Below, in pieces: positions 52,001 to 62,830 of a stretch of 64,000 bases of DNA. The DNA is from Rotaria macrura (taxonomy: Eukaryota > Rotifera > Eurotatoria > Philodinida > Philodinidae). Numbering within the stretch: position 1 is the stretch's first letter; every line of letters begins with the position of its first letter. The notes beneath the pieces are model-generated. The model was not told the DNA's origin and did no database searches. It saw nothing but the letters and a program-made list of their open reading frames with translations. The position numbers and the translations under genes were made by a program. The stretch covers positions 62,001 through 126,000 of the forward strand of contig OENT01000116.1 of NCBI GenBank assembly GCA_900239685.1. Reading direction: 5' to 3'.

Positions 52001-55000
52001 TATGGGCATAGACTTATTTTTATTTTACACGAAGAGACACTGATTCTGTTTCGTTTTTTAATGTGCATAATAATTGAAGGCATGGGTGTATTAGACATTG
52101 TTGTATCATCAATCTTTAACGATCAGTTTTTTTATGTGTTTTTTTTTGAGAAAGCATAGCAGAATAGAAGAAAATGTTTTCATTCGTTGAAACCAAATTT
52201 ATAAGTTGAAGATCAATTCCGAAGAAAAATCCTCTAGTAAGAAATAGATAGCATGCAATATTATCGATCTTCTAGTTAATTTTCTCATGATACTTTGGGA
52301 AATCTTCAGATAAAACACTGTGGCGATACTCGAAAGAGTTCAAGTTTTGTTTTTCATTTGGACCACATCTACTTACTGTGAAACATGTTGAGAGACAGAT
52401 AGAGAATTCTTGTACAGCGTATCACATAGTCGACCTTTCATCCTATCTATGTGGTAGTACTTGAATAAGATTAGTATGTCTTCATGCGAGAGAAAGAAAC
52501 ACGAAAGATTTATGGGGAGAAAACAAGATAATTCACTAACTGTTTGTCGTTGATTATCTCTAGATTGAACACCATATGTGCATGTGAACGATTATATTTT
52601 CGAATGATTTGCCATCAAGGCAAACAGTCGAAATCAACGGGATTAAACAATAGAATATGTCTATATAGTTTTAACAGAGGAATAAACCAATAGTTGATTA
52701 TCAATTAAAGAGACGAGATTGTGTTTAGAAAAACAATGCACTATAATGAAGATCATTGATGGACTCATAGTTAGTTTATTCTATAAATGAAAGCTTGAAT
52801 AACCTATAGCATCTAAAGGGTAGTGTGATTGCTATTCCCAGCATATTCGATCTTTATTTGATTGAGAGAATGATGAATCTGTTCCAGCAATAATAATATG
52901 TGTATTTTCTCTTTCCTGTCTCTGCCGTAAGATAAATCGTTGTAATGGGACTTGTTTTTTTTCTCTATCATTGTATCATTAAAGAGATACAGCAAGCAGT
53001 TCTTGTAGCCATTCATATAGTTTTATCTATCAAGACTCTAATCATTCATAAGAACATTTGTAAATGTTTGATCATTTAAGAAAATAATTGCTAAAAAATT
53101 TTGCTTTCTATGTTTACATATTCATATAAACTTCGAAATTGATGCGTAACTGTACGAGTAATAAATTACATATTAAATTTCGTATATGATGGTATGAGAA
53201 AACAAATCGAAAATCAGTTGGCTATTCATCTAAGGACGTCTCTTTTGAACGGTAATAGAGATTTTTCAAGTTATAAGTTACTTCGAATCAGGTAGTCTAT
53301 GGTCACTATTATAAATATTGATTATGTGCAATTATACAAGACTGTTACTTTTATGTTTATCGGTAAGAATAAAAATTGATATTTCTTTTTTACAAAACAA
53401 TATTAATCAAAATAATGATTTTTTCAGAAGACAAAAATCTTTGCCTTTCATTTAAATCAGATATAATCAATAAAACTAATCAGTAATATCATTAAATTGT
53501 TTACTTGAATCTATCTGATAATAAAAAACTAAGAAGATTTTACGAGTTCGATTCTTTTATCAATTGTCAACGATGAGAATTATGTTTTTGATTTCATATA
53601 TTTCTCTTTTGAATAGATACGACCACTCATCGTAATCCAAAGATACATTCAATCATATGTTGGACATTGATAATTAACCCTATTGTTATTTATGAATCAA
53701 ATGCCATCAAACCACAAAATACGTAGTCACTTCAAATTTCAAATATGCATCAATTTATTTATAAATATTTATTCTTATTTATGATTGACAATCGGCAAAA
53801 GGTTTATGTCCTATAAAATCATACTTATTTAGTGACCTTAACATTCTTCAGTCATTTTCTCTATGTGAGATCGATTTCTATGAATAATGATGATAGAACA
53901 AATTGTCATCCTGAAGCAAGAAGATTCTATGATGGGAAATAATGCTCTTGGAAATAACATCGGCTGAGGACGATGATGATGATGATCATATTCATATCAT
54001 ATATTATTGTATTCCTCTACTTTTAGTGCGACAATTGAAAGTAAACCATCAGAAATATCTATTTTAGTCAAGATAGAAAAACACGAAAACTTGAGTTATC
54101 TCAAAATAGATTGAAGAGTATTTTTCTTGGTATTTACAGTCAAGGTTCTTTTTTTTGCAGTGTTAAGCATAATCAATTTGTAAGAAAATTGACTTGCTTT
54201 GTCTTGGCTATTCTCATGTCAAGTTCATCGATTTTCTTTTCAACAAATATAACGTCGTATGCTAGAAAAATTGATTTCTATTGAAAATATCCAGACAAAC
54301 TCTGGTATTGGTTCTATTTCATAATTAACATTTCCTTCACATTTTTTATGCAATAGAACGAGAAAGGAAAAAAATAAAACGGTTCCAACAAACTTCGTCA
54401 ATGTCATGTTTTGAGTAACAACTACTAGTAATTTGAGCAACTTCTGCTGCTTTTTTATGTTTTTGTCAAGGTTCTATTGCATTAGTCAATTCAGTAGCGT
54501 AAAAAAAGAAAACTTTCTTTAGACATAATCAACAATTCCTTCTTTTATATTAAAACGTAGAACACGTAGGTGAAAATAAATCGAAAACTGATTTAAGAAA
54601 AAAATAACATGCTCGTTAAACATGCATATAGTTATATTCGCAGTTTTCAGCAAATGTTTGTAGGTAGAAATAAGATTTCATGATTTTTTAAACCTAGTCG
54701 ATAATTATTGCAGCGATCGACTTTCCAATAGCAGAATACATTCAAATACTTCAACTCTGGCAATGGTAACGGAGAAATACATTAAATGTCATTATATATA
54801 CTCAATATATAAGAATAATATTCATTTTCAACATAATCTGAAGAAAACCTGGAAGTGAGATTATTTTCCAAAAGTATTATACTGTCGAGATAGCGTAGCT
54901 GAGATAGGACATACACTCCATGTAATATAGATATCATCAATAATTCAAGTTGTTGCTTTTTCTTCGAAAAATTTTCATATTTCCATGTCACAGTGAATGT

Positions 55001-55495
55001 TCAATAGTCAAAATCATTTTCTAAAAAAAAATTCGATCTTATTTTTACTAATACTATTAAACAGGTCAGCTGTCTCAATAATGGAAGGATATCTTACATC
55101 GTGTTTCGTTAATCATAGGACGGGTAGCATAAATGAAAAGAAAAGACTTCCAAGAGTGATTGATTAGTCACAATATATGCTTTCTTAAACTATTCTAGTC
55201 TATCTCAAAAATAAAAACAATTATTAATATTGCCTAGAAGAAAATAGATTTTGACTAAGTGACCTAAAGTATATGTTATCCAAGCATGAACAAAAAAAAT
55301 ACCAAGAAAAAATGACTCGAATAATGAATTGTCAGCACTTTAAATATATGAAAGAGAACTCATGATATCTTCACAACGAATGAATGCATTTAGTTCTTTT
55401 GTTCTGCCATATTATTGGCCTTCGCTTGCTTTCTAGATGTATTAAATATAAGTCTTCGTTTTCTTGTCATTCATTTTACAAATCATATTCTATGA
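49092..55495. other. Gene-poor intergenic region, 6.4 kb
   Basis: No strong gene. A small minus-strand secreted-peptide candidate lies at 54240-54407. At 53812-53851 a TATAAAAT and a TTCAGTC initiator-like element precede a 20-codon ORF (ATG 53881). Four GAT repeats sit near 53970-53985. Confidence 0.4.
54240..54407 (-). CDS. Candidate small secreted peptide, 55 aa (doubtful)
   Basis: ATG at 54407 in a favourable AAAAC context starts a hydrophobic signal-like segment (FVGTVLFFSFLVLL), followed by HKKCEG and a roughly 30-residue tail containing NYEIEPIPE. No family is recognised. It could be a first exon whose donor I cannot place, or chance. Confidence 0.2.
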   Translation of the reverse strand: MTLTKFVGTVLFFSFLVLLHKKCEGNVNYEIEPIPEFVWIFSIEINFSSIRRYIC

Positions 55496-56500
55496 ATGTA
55501 TTACGCACAAACGATAGATCGTTTCAATATAATTGCACATAAGCTTGTGATTATATTCGGTATTATCATGTGTTTATTAGGTTTGATTGGAAATTTTTTG
55601 AATGTTTATGTATTTACTGTATGGTCACGTAGTCGAAAGAAATCTAAAAGATACTCTACTCATTGCAATCGAACTAGTAATAGTTCTCTGTATCTACTTG
55701 CGTCATCGTGTGCTAATCTAATTATTATTATTTATCCGCTTATGACACGTATTCTATTCGATGGTTATCAATATCGGGTTACAAAAACGAATGTTTTCAT
55801 CCTTTGTAAATTACGCTATTATGCATTGCATACGTTCGATCTAATATCGTTAACATGTATTTGTATGGCAATATTTGATCGATATTTATTATCGTCAAGA
55901 AAAGTTCGCCTTCGACAAATGAGTACAAGACGAAAACGAACAAGACATATCATACTACTTATAATTATTCTCTTTGGATCACATAGCATACCATTGATTA
56001 TCTATTATGATGTATCAGATATTGGCCAATGTATTATATTTTCCATGCGATATTCTTACTATTATTTATATGTATTTCAAATATCTTTACACGGTATAAT
56101 TCCGATTGTTTTTCTTTCAATATTTGGAATGTTAACATTTAAACACTTAAAAATGATAACAAAACATAATCGATCAATCCATTTGAATAGTGATCGACAA
56201 TTAGCTCGTATGTTGTTGTTAATGTCTATTAGTATTATTTTATCATCAATTCCTCGTTGTGTTGAACAAATTTATGATGTGTTCTTTTCCGATAGTGAAC
56301 AGGAATATTCTTCGAAATATTTTCTCTATCATGTTATATCATCAATGTTATACTATACAAGTCCTGTAGCTAGTTTCTATATTTTCTTTATTTCAACACC
56401 AAACTTTCGTATTCAAATTCGAAATCTAATTTCAAATCATAGGCATTCTATTGATCTAATTCATAATTCAACACAATCAAGAAGTACAACACAGAGTTGA
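55496..56500 (+). CDS. Rhodopsin-like GPCR, array copy 3
   Basis: An intronless 334-aa paralogue of copies 1 and 2, with the start at the first ATG. GNFLN (32-36), NSSLYLLASSCANL in TM2 (2.50 is Asn74), CKLRYY with Cys104, DRY at 128-130, ECL2 Cys179, HSIP in TM4, and TM7 YTSPVASFY then ISTPNFRIQ. Copy 3 shares longer identical runs with copy 1 (for example HTFDLISLTCICMA) than with copy 2, implying the copy 1/copy 3 split is younger although copy 2 lies between them. The N-terminus is short, with no obvious glycosylation site before TM1. The ligand is unknown; the style is peptide-receptor-like. Confidence 0.88.
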   Translation: MYYAQTIDRFNIIAHKLVIIFGIIMCLLGLIGNFLNVYVFTVWSRSRKKSKRYSTHCNRTSNSSLYLLASSCANLIIIIYPLMTRILFDGYQYRVTKTNVFILCKLRYYALHTFDLISLTCICMAIFDRYLLSSRKVRLRQMSTRRKRTRHIILLIIILFGSHSIPLIIYYDVSDIGQCIIFSMRYSYYYLYVFQISLHGIIPIVFLSIFGMLTFKHLKMITKHNRSIHLNSDRQLARMLLLMSISIILSSIPRCVEQIYDVFFSDSEQEYSSKYFLYHVISSMLYYTSPVASFYIFFISTPNFRIQIRNLISNHRHSIDLIHNSTQSRSTTQS

Positions 56501-58796
56501 TGGCAATAGATCCTTAATGTTATTTTATTTTTATTTACAAATAATTAATCAATTAAATTTACTATTAAATCTAATCAGAGATTTGTGCATTTCATGTTAA
56601 AATAATTGTGTAAACGTTGTTGCCTTCGTTGTTTATCTAATATTGTCAACTATTCGAAAAGAAATAGGTGGCAAGTTTGACTAAATAATAAGTTCTATGT
56701 TCATCATTTGAAATTCTTACAGTGACAGCAATAGAAAAATTAAGTTCATATTCATATTGATAGACAATAATATTACTAGCATATTCACAAGCACGCAACA
56801 GTTCATATCACTCTTGGTGTTTTTCTCAATATTTTTGTTCAGATGCCTTGATCACTCGGCGAAAGCAAAAACTTCTATAATATCATATGCGATAGTTTGA
56901 AGTGAAAAAGTAACAGAATATATTGTATATCGAGATTCTCATATGGCGAACTTCGATAAAAGAAATATGAAAAAAATGAAAACAAACAATCTTGTAATTT
57001 TCTAAAAGTTCTATCATTTAATCTGAGAACTTAAATATTTTGTCTCGAAAATGAATTATTCATCTGTATCAACCTGATTACTAACAATAAGTCATTTGAT
57101 TTCCTAGCGACTATACAATGGATAAATTATTTCTACATACGAAAAATATGACTTGCTTGTTCTATAAATCTGTGTTCATCATAATCAACACAGTATTTAT
57201 TCATGTTTTTCATACTTGTAATAAAACTATTAAGATACGGAATATTGCTCTGAATCATAATTAATTTTGCATCTCTAGCAAATCTTAATCCAATATTTCT
57301 GTTCAATAATGTAAGATAAGGTTTTGATTCTTTGTTATTGGAAGTAGAATCGTCAAAAAATTTTGAGTCCGCTTTGTTTGTATGAATCGTATGAAAGTAA
57401 ATCGTGAACGATAATATGACTGCTGTTTCCTATCACATGGAGATTGTTTAGTCTAATAATCTTTAGATATATTGCCTTCCCCATATTTGCTAATACAGAA
57501 ATACAATAACAAAATAGTTTATATTTGTACGATATTAGGATGTCATTGATCTACCGGTAAATATCATCAATCAACAAAATCTATGGCGTTTCTTTAATTG
57601 AATCTGTCTCAAGTTGAGATAGCGAAGAGAGACTTCTCAGAATGCCTATCGTGTCTATAATGAGCCGTCTCTAGACTATCTGTCATGAATTGTCAAGTTT
57701 CTATAAAAATAGCTCGGAGGATCTACGATGAAGCGTTATGAATACAAATTTCAGCATTATTTTAGATTATGTCACATCAAAAAGCTGCAATAGTAAAATG
57801 ATGAATCTTGATGATCATAAGTATTTAAAGGTATCTATTTCTAGAGTAGAAGCAAAAATAATTGATACAATCTTACTCTAATCATAACTCAACTAAGAAT
57901 TGGGATTATATGAAACATAAAAATATCAAAAATAGATCCTACCAATATATAGTATAGTCGTTCTAAATAGTACGTTGTGGAACCAGTGATGAGAATATTG
58001 TCAGATTACTAAAACACAGATAACCTTGTCAAAAATATTCTATTGGTCACAATGTTTTCACGACTTGTTTCACTAAGCCGATGAAAAATTTGTTGAACCT
58101 TCATTAATTGAAATACATACGTATTTCTTCACAGTAACGAATGATAAAAATATGACTCGTTCTATGTTGTAGGCTGTAGTGTTGTTAGTGAGTTTTATGA
58201 AGGTCTTCACGAATCAATAACTTATCTGAAACTATTGTAAAGCAATATTTAGTTTTAAAATTGTGTACCAATGAATCCTTGTGAATGATTTTTTTGCATG
58301 GCTTGATGAAATGAATTTGACTCGAAATTCTCTACACACTAAATCAAACCTACAAATAGTAGAAATGAATAAATTCAAATAAAAATCTTTATAAACAATA
58401 CTACTTCAATTCATATCGAAAAACTGCAAGACAATAGAATAGTATTGTTACGCTCAGGTAGCCAATAGTCATTTGTACACTAGAACGACTAGGGAAGTTG
58501 GAATCCATAATCTAGTCATTGTTGCTTCCAACTGTAGAATATTTTCTTCTAGCTTCATTAATATTAATTTTCTCGTATTTCTAATGTTTTGTTCTCGTAT
58601 AAAATTAATTTTAAAGACATTTTTTCAATCCCAATTAATGAAATAATGATATTATCTAGATCCGATTGATGTAAACTATAATGTGTGAACGGTGTGAAGG
58701 GACTTTGGCTTGGACATTTTGTTGTGGACTACCATTTAGAATTTATTTTATTGTTCAAATTGAATAGAAATGTATATGAAAACAATGCAATACTCA
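56501..58796. other. Intergenic region between GPCR copy 3 and PRC1
   Basis: No gene is seen. An 8-bp perfect inverted repeat AGTTGGAA/TTCCAACT (58496-58503 and 58526-58533) lies in a somewhat GC-richer stretch. The two genes converge here. Confidence 0.45.
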
Positions 58797-58802
58797 TTTA
58801 TT
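58797..58802 (-). terminator. Polyadenylation signal for PRC1 (minus strand)
   Basis: TTTATT on plus is AATAAA on minus, 60 nt beyond the PRC1 stop. Confidence 0.5.
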
Positions 58803-58862
58803 ATTATATGCAGTAAAAAATAAAAAAAGAAGCACTTCTTCAAAATAAAAAAAAAGCAAAAT

Positions 58863-61800
58863 TTATTTTTTGTCTACCACAATATATGTAGGTTTATTTA
58901 TTTTTCTATTACTGTTCGTAAAATTCATAGTTGGTATTCGACTGATAGATTTATGCGTTGACGGTAGTGGTGAAGGAACAGGCGAACTTGCAATCGGTGT
59001 TGAACGAGGCGATGGAGATGTTGGTGGAGTTGATTGAATTGTACTTGTAATTGATATCGAATCATCTGTTGTGCCTTGTACAACAACATGACATTTAGTC
59101 AATAGACGTAAATGTAATAATTCAAAATCGACACTTAATTTTTCTTTATTCATCGTTTCTAAATAAGATTCACCGCCATAAATTAATGTTTTTCCTGTTG
59201 ATTCTTCCCATTCAGCAACCATTCGACGTAAGTCATCGGTCAATTTTGGAAATTCACGTGATAGATCCTTTCCTAGAAAGACAAAAAATAATTAGAGATG
59301 ACTTAGTTCTTTTAATCTATTAAAAAATTTCATACGAAATCGTTCTTCTTTCAATAATTGTGTTGAACTTCCACGTAGTCGAGCTGGATCAGCCGCATGC
59401 TTTTCAAATTCAACCATTTCTCTTTTATACCATTCACGTTTTTGAATTTTTACTAAAAGTGGTCGAATAGATTCAACATAGACTTCAAGACGATTGATTT
59501 CATCATTCATAGCTAAATAATCATCTTCATTTTCGTTTGTTTTTGGTATAATACGTTGATCATTCGGTACATCTAATTGATCCCATAGACGTTTGAGTTT
59601 TTCACGTGCTTGTGCACGTAAAGATGCTGTTAAATGTTCATAGGTGTAACGAATTTCATCTAAACTTGATTGTGGTGTTAATTTATGTGGAAAATTTGAT
59701 AGTAAAAATAAGTAACGTTGACGTAAACGTAGATTAGTTAATTCTTGTTTTAAATCATATGGAGGCGATGGCTCTTGTTGATTAAGTTCAGTACGGAGAC
59801 TAAGAACTTCGGCAAGAAGAATTGCTCTCAATTGTTCGTAATCAATAATCAAATTGGAATGTAATAAACTACCGGTTAGTGAATTATTATTAGTAAGCCA
59901 AGTTGATTCATTCTCCTCTTTCAATGATATAAATGATTTAGCTAGTGTTAAATTATTCGAAGTTATATCAGGATTTAGAGAATATATTTGATTGATAAGA
60001 ATACCAATGTCATCTTTTAATTTTTGCAATTGATTTGTCACGTCAGCTATAACGACATGGGCTTGATTGGCTGAAGAAATCTTGAAATAGAAAGAGAAAT
60101 TTTAAATAAATTATTTTTCATTGTGTAAATTATTTTTCTAAGTTTTCGTTCGAATGAAAAGAAATTAAGTTCGTAATAGAAGACTTCAAATAATTACTTG
60201 TCTAATATCAGATCTCAAGATATTTTAATATTGCATTTTAACGGATTTGGCTTTCAAGTCGGCCTTCTCAGATCGGATACTTCTAAGAAGTGAATTGAAT
60301 GAATCCTTTTTGTTTGGTTTCAATGTCAAAAGGGAAGCCTAATGTATATATTCGCGAGAGGTTGATTAGAGTTGTTCATTCAAGTACTTGAACTTCAATT
60401 CGAGAAAAAGAAAGATAACAATCTTTAACTACTTCATGTATGAGTTATTGTCAACATATATATATATATGAATGGTATCTTTTCGAAGCTAAAAATAATA
60501 ATCATGACTGAAATTCATTGTACTACAAGATAGTTTCTTGATTTTGGTTTACTCGTTGAATGTGAAATCATATCGAGTTTATTTTTTCTTTTCTTAAGAA
60601 AGAGACAACACTGTACATTTTTATGTAAGATTGAGAAAATAATTTCAATGACTAAGCTAAAGTTCGAAAAACAAAAGAATGATAATATACAGTCAGATCT
60701 AATAAGAATACTATTCGAATAACTAAAGTATCATATTGGAATAATAGTAAGAACTTGAATGTAGAGTTGTTCAAAAGAATGAAAATTTTGTTTATTATAT
60801 TCAAGAGTTAGATATGTGTACATGAATCGTAATCAGATGAATCGACTTGTCGAATTCAAAAGAAAAGAAATCACTGTGACATGACAGTATCACGAATGTC
60901 ATGATTAGAAAAAACAATGGGCTTCTTGTATTTCATTGATTCTGTTTATCCGATTGTAAAGATTCATCCTACAATTAACATATCATATCATAATGGACAC
61001 TTGACTCTAATCTCGTCTGTTACGCAATGAAGCAAGTTTTCCATATAATGAATTATCTATGATTAAAATCAAAAGGTAATTCTTATTTCAATTGTCTTTA
61101 GTCATATTATTAGTATTTTCTTTTATATAAGTTCATTGATATCAACATGACATAGACATACATAATGAACTACCAACATTACTTGATGGCAATCGAATAA
61201 ATTTAGAATTTACTTTCTATGCAATAGATAGTTGAATAAACTGATTTATTCTTCAGATTTATTATCGAACTTGAATAAATAAAATAAAAAGTAAAACTCG
61301 TCAAATTCTACTCTGTTATATTTGCAAATGAAACTTCATTGATTATTCGTATTTTAGGCAAATAATTATTTATTAGAAGATCGAGATCATATTGACAATG
61401 TACATAATGTTTTTTCTTTTGCTCGGTGAATTTTTTTCTTCTTGATGTGTAAGAATTGATTTTTTTTCGCCGTAGTACTTCTCATTATATTTTGTATTTG
61501 AAGTACTTTCTTGTACAAGGTCAAAAACATCACACAGGTACTTTTATTTACTGTTAAACAAAAACGAAATGAAGAAATCAAAGATGTTACTGCGTACAGC
61601 AGTCTCATTTTTCTACACCTCCTATTAATCACGTATACATTGATATTGTGTATTCAACATTTACAATTTTAGAGTTCTCAAGTAGAAGATTTTATTTAAA
61701 AACAAAACACAACAATATAATCTCATTAATACTTTATCTAGTTGTTCTTTTCTGTACTCTTGTTTGATGAACCAATGTAAAAAATTGATCGGTTTTTATA

Positions 61801-62814
61801 GAATTACGCTGTCAGCATAAAACAACTTGTAGTTTGTGTGACAAAGAAAATAATAGCTGTCAAGGAACTTGTGTTTATTATATGTTTTTCTTTTGTGAAT
61901 AATTTATGAAAACATTTTTTTTACTCTAACCTTTTCTTTAGGAAGCTTGAGGTTGCAACTGATTTTATACTAAAGCTTTACATCGACAATCCTACATAAT
62001 ATAGAAGACGAAATTCACACATGTATGTAAAGACCTTCTCTTTTCAACAATGATTTTTGTTCTTACAAAGTTCATCATAGAATGCAAGGGATTTGGTCCG
62101 AAAAATGATGAACGAAAAGTTCAAATATTAATTGATCGGATGGTCTACTTATGTGTCATGTACTTAAATTTATTTTCTAACCTATTGCGTCTTTCATCGT
62201 TAAGAGTTTTACGAGGTCATCAGATTATAGAGAGGCAACCAATCGATTTGCTAGAAGGCTAATTGAAGAAATTTCTCTGCTACAAGAACTTATGAGTTGA
62301 GATAAATGGGAAATTAAATTATATGGGACCGGTTACTGTTTCCGTCTTGCAAATCAATTTTATCAAAGAAAGAAAGAAATTTCGACCGATACACAACACA
62401 ATGCTTTCTAACCTCATCAATGTTCATATGAATAGTTCCATGCAATGTCGTTTTAATATTAATTAGTTGTCGTAATTGATTAAGTTGTTTATCACGTTCT
62501 AATATCATATTTTTTAATTCAACTATTTTGTCATGAATATAATTTCGTTTTTCAATTAATGTCATTTGATTATTATCACATGCTATTCGTGGTATTTGAA
62601 GTTCATCATATAATTCATACATTTGTTCGGTTAAATTTTGAATAGAATTTTCTAATTCGTTTCGTTTTTGTTCATAAATTGAAAGACGTTGTTCAAAAAA
62701 CAGTCGAGTATCATCAAGAAATGTTTGACGCTCTTTGTCAGGTTCAATTATATTCGTAAGTAAATCTTCTAAACGTAACCATGTTATATCGGCTAGTTCG
62801 CCTAAAGCATGCAT
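58863..62814 (-). CDS. PRC1: PRC1/Ase1/MAP65 antiparallel microtubule cross-linker
   Basis: PRC1 bundles antiparallel microtubules in the spindle midzone and is needed for cytokinesis (family knowledge). Exons inferred: 62814-62413, 60080-59336 and 59272-58863 (introns 2332 and 63 nt), giving 518 aa. The last junction was placed by aligning to the PRC1 spectrin core: splicing F|RKDLSREFPKL gives the same spacing as vertebrate PRC1, while reading on hits a stop. Seen: an N-terminal coiled-coil dimerisation region, LWDQLDVP, EFEKHAADPARL, QLLKEERFR and PKLTDDLRRM...WEESTGK, which are typical microtubule-binding spectrin motifs. A Ser/Pro-rich tail follows, with several S/T-P sites (STPPTSPSPRSTP) that could be CDK targets. 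A TAG acceptor lies 16 nt before the ATG. An additional small exon in the 2.3-kb intron cannot be excluded. Confidence 0.9.
60081..62412 (-). other. 2.3-kb intron of PRC1
   Basis: Donor GAG|GTTAGA and acceptor TTTCAAG|ATT join in phase 0. No internal exon, RNA or transposon was recognised. An (AT)7 run lies at 60456-60469. Confidence 0.65.
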
Positions 62815-62830
62815 TGTTATATCTTATCAA

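Noticed and set aside
59273..59302. A 30-nt intron in PRC1
   Set aside because: Too short to splice plausibly. The alternative donor at 59335 gives a 63-nt intron and a better family alignment.
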